Positions 58,967 to 64,000 of a stretch of 64,000 nucleotides of DNA are shown one piece after another. The notes under the pieces are model-generated. The model was not told the DNA's origin. It made no database searches and saw only the letters and a program-made list of their open reading frames with translations. Position numbers and translations under genes: made by a program. Each line of letters opens with the position of its first letter. The first letter of the stretch is position 1. The stretch is from Euptelea pleiosperma (Eukaryota > Streptophyta > Magnoliopsida > Ranunculales > Eupteleaceae), in contig CM068547.1 of NCBI GenBank assembly GCA_035048495.1, positions 18,173,913-18,237,912 of the forward strand, read 5' to 3'.

Positions 58967-59037
58967 GAATGATAGTCTACTCTACTGGAGAAGCGTGAGA
59001 ATGGTCACAGTGAAGACCAGGGTTCCAGACCCTCTGC
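58967..59037 (+). promoter_or_regulatory. tRNA-like module in LTR F
   Basis: Same two blocks as in LTRs C, D and E; B-box-like GGTTCCAGACC at 59021-59031. Confidence 0.45.
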
Positions 59038-59750
59038 CAATACTTTTATCTCTATTTTCTGATATTTTCTCTCTCCTCCCCCTAATTTTCTATCTCATCT
59101 CTCCTTATTCTCTCTCTCTTCATCTCTCGGTCATCGGATCTACTGACCTAACCCTAGAACTCCTGCCCGTTGGCTCTGGCCCATCTCCCTAAGCTATCGG
59201 ACCATTGGATCTTCCATCGGACCGTTGGATCGTCCATCAGACCGTTGGATCTCTCTAAATCCGTCGGCCTGCCAATCTGGATCCGGATCAAGTCATTTTC
59301 AGTCTGACCATCAGATTGTCTGTCACATCATCTTGTGAGACGATGGACATCATCAATCCATGTGGGCCAGTAGCCGGGCCCATCATCATCGACCCGCTGC
59401 CCGACCATTTAGTGGACCCCGTGAATTTCAAAATAATTTAAATTAAATTTTAAAAAAGGGGAGGTCCACTAAATGGGGAAATTCCCCAAAGAAAAGTAAG
59501 GTTTACTTAAAATATATATATATATATATATCTATTTTTTTATTTTTTCTAATTTTTTTTTTCGAAAAATCCCTTATTTCCATTAAAGGAAATAGGGAAG
59601 CTTTTTAAGGGGAAGAGAAGGGTTCGTTGGAACCCTAATCCTTCTCCCACCTTCTCTTCTCTTCCCCCAAAACTTTCCCCCCACGTTTTCCCTTTCATCC
59701 TCTCCTTTTCCTTCTTTTTTTCTTCATCTTCTTCTTCCCTTTTTCCCAAA

Positions 59751-59775
59751 CCGGAGTTGCAGCTTTCAACTCCGG
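59751..59775 (+). repeat. LTR stem-loop (LTR F)
   Basis: CCGGAGTTG/CAACTCCGG, 9-bp stem, 7-base loop; the shortest stem of the set. Confidence 0.8.
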
Positions 59776-61478
59776 TCACCGACGCTTCCATCTTCTTCTT
59801 CTTCGTACTCTGCCTTCTATTCTTCTTCTTCTCATCTTCTTCCGGGCACTGTTGCACTGTTGCAACCCTCTTATCTCCAACAAAGCTTGTGCAGGCCTCT
59901 TCAACGAGTTGCAAAACCTGCAACTCCTTATTCCGACGATCTCCACCGTTTGCTATTTTGCAGTAGCCAACCATCACTTCTTAACCACGCTGCCTCCACC
60001 AAACAGAACCGCCACCATCTCTTCTTGCTGCGATTTGAACACCTTCCTAGCACCATGGTCCCCACGTTTTCTGTGTGCCAGCCAGCAGCAGCGCCTCCAA
60101 TCCTTGCTGGATTCACACCTGCATGTGGATGAACCAGATCTTCAACTCCACGGTCCTCCTCCTTCTTCTTCACCGCCACCTGCTGCTGCCATGGCCTGCA
60201 AGTTGCAGGCCGTTAAACCTTGCTTCATCCACCACCAACAGCGCCTCCAACACCGTCTCTCAACCCACCTCTTGCACCACAACAGCACCACCATTACAGC
60301 CTCCATCTTGAGCCATTAGCCACCACTACCGTCCTCACAAGATCACCCTCATCAATCACCCTTCTTGCTGGGCAAACCAGCAAGAAGACCTCTTGTTGAA
60401 ATCGACCTGCAACAAGGAGTTGCAGGCCGTTACAACCACTTCCATCTCCTCATAAGCCGTCCCCTCCTTGTTCACTCTCCACCGTCCTCTTCTCTGCTGT
60501 TCTTTACCAAGCAAACAAAAGAAAAAAAGAAAAAAGAGAAGAAAGAGAGAAGAAGAAGATAGAGGAAGGGGTACAAACCTGGTGCGCCCCTCCTCCTTGC
60601 TACCACCACGAGTTGAGAGTCCGCCTGCAACCTCTCCATTAATGGCCAGCACCTCCACCAACCATGGTCATATCTACCATTGCCGCTCCTCCTTGCACCG
60701 TCAAACCCATCACCATCTTCAGCCACGCTTGCAACTTCATCTCTAGCAGCCACCGCTAAAACCACTTGCCTCTTCCTCCTTTTCATGGTTCATAACGAAC
60801 CAGGCAGACCTCTCATGCCATCCAAATGGGCCATTCTCCGGGTGATCCTTACCGGCCGATCCCTCATCTCCGGTAAGTTAATGGTAGTCTCATTCTCTCT
60901 CCTCTTTCATCTCATCACTTCTCTTTCTAGGTCTTCTCTCATTCTCTCTCTAGATTAGTTCTCTATTTCTCTCTCTACTATTTCTCTCTCTAGATTGCTT
61001 CATCTCTCTATTTTCTCTCTCATCTCTTAAGTTTCTCTCTCTAAGTCTTTCTCTGTCCAGAATATTTTAATGCTTTATAGTTAGTTTATTTTTATTTTTG
61101 CATTGTAATCTCTTTTCAATTATTCAAATCAATAAAATATATTATTGTTAGTGCAAGTTCTTGTTTTTCTTTTCTTCTTTTATTTACTTTTATTTTTGCC
61201 ATTTTTTGTAGTTCATGTTAATCTCTCTCCCCAAAAAAATTAATGTTTTAAAAATTGAGCACTTATCACCATTCTCACCTCTCCACATTCTTGAGAAAAT
61301 TCTATCATTTTATGTTCCTAAATTTGCACTAACCCAACTAATCCCGAGTGCGGATCGACATTCGACACGAATCCCTATACAAAATCTCTGAATTTTGTAG
61401 GATAATCGGATAAAAATTACAAATGTGTTGAGATTAGGGTTTCCGTAACCAACGATGCGGAAAAACCCTAATATCAAA

Positions 61479-61492
61479 TGGCGCCGCTGCCG
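61479..61492 (+). promoter_or_regulatory. Primer-binding site of element 2 (tRNA-Asp type)
   Basis: TGGCGCCGCTGCCG, identical to that of element 1, two bases after the LTR end. Confidence 0.8.
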
Positions 61493-63272
61493 CTCGGGTG
61501 TACGGAAGTGCAAAAAAGGACGTAAAGACAGAATTGGAAAGTTGCCAAATTGGAAAGCTGCTCAATTTGGACAGCCCGACCTTTCGAAAAACTTTCTATT
61601 TTTTATTTTTAGTTATTTTTAGCATTTTTTTTAAATTACTATTTTTAATGCCTCAGAAGGTCGAGTGCAAAGTTGTAATAATTTAGAAATTTTACTGCTT
61701 TCCATATAACTGCTAGATCTTGTTCTAGGGTTTTTTAGAAACCCTAGATTAAGTGCAAAATACCAAAAAAATCAAAAATCAAAATTCAAAAAAATTAGGG
61801 TTTTATATTCTGCAGATTTTTTAGAAATCACCAATCAAGGATTTGCGATTTTTGGAAAGATTCTAAAATCTTGAAACTCTGCTTAATTAGGGTTTCCCCT
61901 CTTAGAAGTTTCCTCTTTAGAAGAATTTCTATCTTTAAAAATCTTCCGAATTTGGAAAAGTCTGCAAAAGGAAACACCCCAAATCTAGCAGAATTTCAAT
62001 TTTGAAATTTCCCAAAATTGTAAGGGATCTCGCAATCAAATCTTTCTTGGAAGATCTCCACAGTTCGGGAAACTTTCCAATCTAGGTATTTTCCAATCTG
62101 GGAATTCCTAAATTTTACCCCATCTCGAATTTGGACAATAATTCAACAACTTGCCTAAATCCAGTGCTTGTTCTGTGAACCCTAAAAAGGTAAGGATCTT
62201 CCTAATAGAATCCCGAATACCTAGACCGTGAGATCTAACTTTTCTGCAGGAACACGTTCCAGTGTGGGTAGGGAGCGAAAGCTCAAAGAGGTGGAGTCGG
62301 GCCCAAGCCCATTAGGATACCCCTCCCTAACCCACGGAGGCGACCTCGTGGCATGGCCCACGGGAGGTAAGTCTCTATCCTCGCCTTGAGTACGATACAG
62401 AGTAATTTGGGTGAATCATTGCCACATGTCTATTTGTTTTCTAGCAACAACTTATTCGACTTACGTGGCATGGCCATTAATCAATCAACTCTAAGAGAGC
62501 AGACCCAGCTCCAAATTGAAACTGGTGGAATTTCATCACCCACCTCATCATTCCAACTGATTTGATCCCAAGGCTCCATTTAATTAAAAAAAATCAAGAA
62601 GTAGAGCCAATTAGCCCGGTGTTCGAGGAAAAATCCACACAAAGCGAACCCGCTTAACATCCAATCGAAATAAGACCACGAGCGCGGGTCCCTGTTGTCT
62701 AACACACCCATAAGTCCCTACTACTCAAGTACACTGAGCTCGACGTGGCATCTTGGACTATTCGACGGTTAGTTGCGTGTGGACTAGGAACACGCACCAA
62801 CCCTAGCTTAACCCGAGGGAACACTCTTCTCAAACACTTGACCAATCCGGTTAGTCTGGGACGTACTTAAGATAGCCATTGTGCCGCACGTCTGTCTAGG
62901 CTTCGGATTGCCTTGTTATTGACTAGAGTTAGTACTAAAGGATTCGCTCTGAAGAGTGTAGCCTAGTGAGAACCTCTGAGTGCAAACAGTTAATCCGGCG
63001 GCTAAAAGATAAACCAGTGGTCCGCCCACTGTCATAATCTACTCTAGCCCCAACACTAACAAGATGATGCCTAAAATATATCCTGATTGTTTAGAATAGG
63101 ATTATCTGTGCTTGGTGTGCATCATTTAGGATCACTACTCCAGTGTCTCCTTTTGGCAACTTTTTGCCAAATCTTGGGCTTGCTTTTTCAAGTAGAAGCT
63201 CGGTTGGACCTGTCCTAACCTTTGACTGACTTGATCTGAGAGTCAGTCTACCGCACCCCTCTATCTCCTCTG

Positions 63273-64000
63273 ATGGCAGATGAACGGCCTCTGTATGAGA
63301 CCTACTATAGTTTTTGTGAAAATCTAGGTGATCACTCTCAACAATGGTATGACAATTCTGCGTATCATCATGATACTCTAGTCTCGCACACTTCTATAGG
63401 GTATGATAATCACCAAGATCCGGAGTACAATTCTGTACTCCAAGAGCTTAAAAATTCAGTCTCTGCCCTTAGTGCCGCGGTCCAGCAACCTGTGCACAAT
63501 TCCTAATCTGTAGGATATTACCCTCATATCCAGCAAGATGTCTGTACCTTTCCATCTCCAATGCAGACCTCCTATGACAATACTTATTATCCGGACAATA
63601 AGAGTCACCATAACTTTGGTTGGGAACAGTCTGCCCTCCCGCAGCAATTGCCGCAGGATAATTATCCTTTCGGGTTCCATCAACCCAATGAAGAGTATGC
63701 CTGGCCATACTTGCAATCCCAATACCCGTCATATCCACAGAATGACTATTCTGATCAATAGTGAGCCCCTCAGGATTTTCAGAGTTAGCAGCTAGTCCTA
63801 AACTCTACTCTGCCTTACAACTTTCACACCCAGTCGAACTACAATCAAGAGTTGGCACCTCAGCTCCCCTTGGTTGAACCGCCTCCGTTGGCTACTGAAC
63901 TCAGTCTAGAGGACCTTCTCTCTCAGTACATTGCCCAGCAACAACAGTATTTCCAAGGTCTAAAGCACCAACAACAGCACTCTATGGAGAGCTTGGAGCA
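63273..64000 (+). pseudogene. Element 2 ORF, N-terminal part, with several stops
   Basis: Same protein as 7288-8970 (MADERPLYETYYSFCEN..). It is open at codon 119, where element 1 has TAG, but has stops at about 63504, at 63759-63764 and near 63785. Continues past the window. Confidence 0.75.

Larger units (their letters stand above)
58521..61476 (+). repeat. 5' LTR of element 2 (copy F, 2956 bp)
   Basis: Near full length: tRNA-like module (58967-59037), CCGTTGGATC repeats (59200-59250), AT-rich stretch, degenerate TATA (about 59601), stem-loop (59751-59775), donor GGTAAG (60873), CT-rich tract, acceptor TTTTGTAG (61393-61400). Confidence 0.9.
58521..64000 (+). mobile_element. Family X element 2 (5' LTR, leader and ORF start; cut by the window end)
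   Basis: 5' LTR 58521-61476, primer site 61479-61492, leader to 63272, ORF from 63273. The internal part is collinear with element 1 (offset about 55,985) and very similar. The base words before it (CATGG, 58516-58520) are the expected left target duplication. Inserted into LINE 3. Confidence 0.9.

Noticed and set aside
60356..60786. Overlapping Lys/Arg/Glu-rich ORFs in LTR F
   Set aside because: They come from a GA/CT-rich stretch and are absent from other LTRs; shadows, not genes.

Overview
This is a stretch of nuclear DNA from a flowering plant with a repeat-rich genome. Evidence: Ty1/copia and Ty3/gypsy LTR retrotransposons, L1-type LINEs (with and without RNase H), Tourist-like, MULE-like and foldback MITEs, GT-AG introns, and a 3' fragment of a plant respiratory burst oxidase gene. 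The sequence alone does not fix the species.

One host gene is intact. It lies on the minus strand between 47258 (ATG) and 22564 (stop) and has seven exons. The joined reading frame is fully open (254 codons) and encodes a charged coiled-coil protein with a Gly/Arg-rich C-terminal tail. It resembles a conserved plant family of unknown role that is sometimes labelled RAB6-interacting golgin. Two of its introns (about 16.8 kb and 6.4 kb) are packed with transposons: a copia element with defined borders (27590-33104), two related LINEs (about 33973-36860 and 41388-43445), a gypsy solo LTR (43872-46038) and several MITEs. No exon is hit.

Both flanks are dominated by one family of LTR element, here called family X. 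Its LTRs run from TGATATTCGCTC to ..TTTCA. Copies: solo LTR A (482-3529); element 1 (3916-13655, TSD TCGAG); an inverted fragment (about 14065-14488); solo LTR D (17428-19345, TSD CTAAG); solo LTR E (52025-54451, TSD GTTAT); element 2 (from 58521 to beyond the window). The primer-binding site matches tRNA-Asp, as in Athila-like gypsy elements. The internal region has no pol, so these look like LARD-type non-autonomous elements. They carry one long ORF (7288-8970; second copy from 63273): a Tyr/Gln-rich N-terminus, a coiled coil and three leucine-rich repeats. The LTRs also carry a tRNA-like A/B-box module, a recurrent CCGGAGTTG..CAACTCCGG hairpin and a conserved splice-donor/acceptor pair in U5. 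This is the best candidate in the window for an undescribed system.

Region by region: 1-14488, family X insertions in an unidentified background. 14489-20557, nested copia and gypsy LTR remnants with a Tourist MITE. 20622-21017, a long-TIR MITE. 21018-22563, intergenic. 22564-47258, the host gene. 47537-50250, MITEs and a TRIM-like array upstream of it. 50735-51428, a decayed RBOH 3' end with three stops. 51860-58516, a LINE with RNase H that is split by solo LTR E and cut at its 5' end by element 2. 58521-64000, the 5' LTR and leader of element 2. All transposon polyproteins here are broken.
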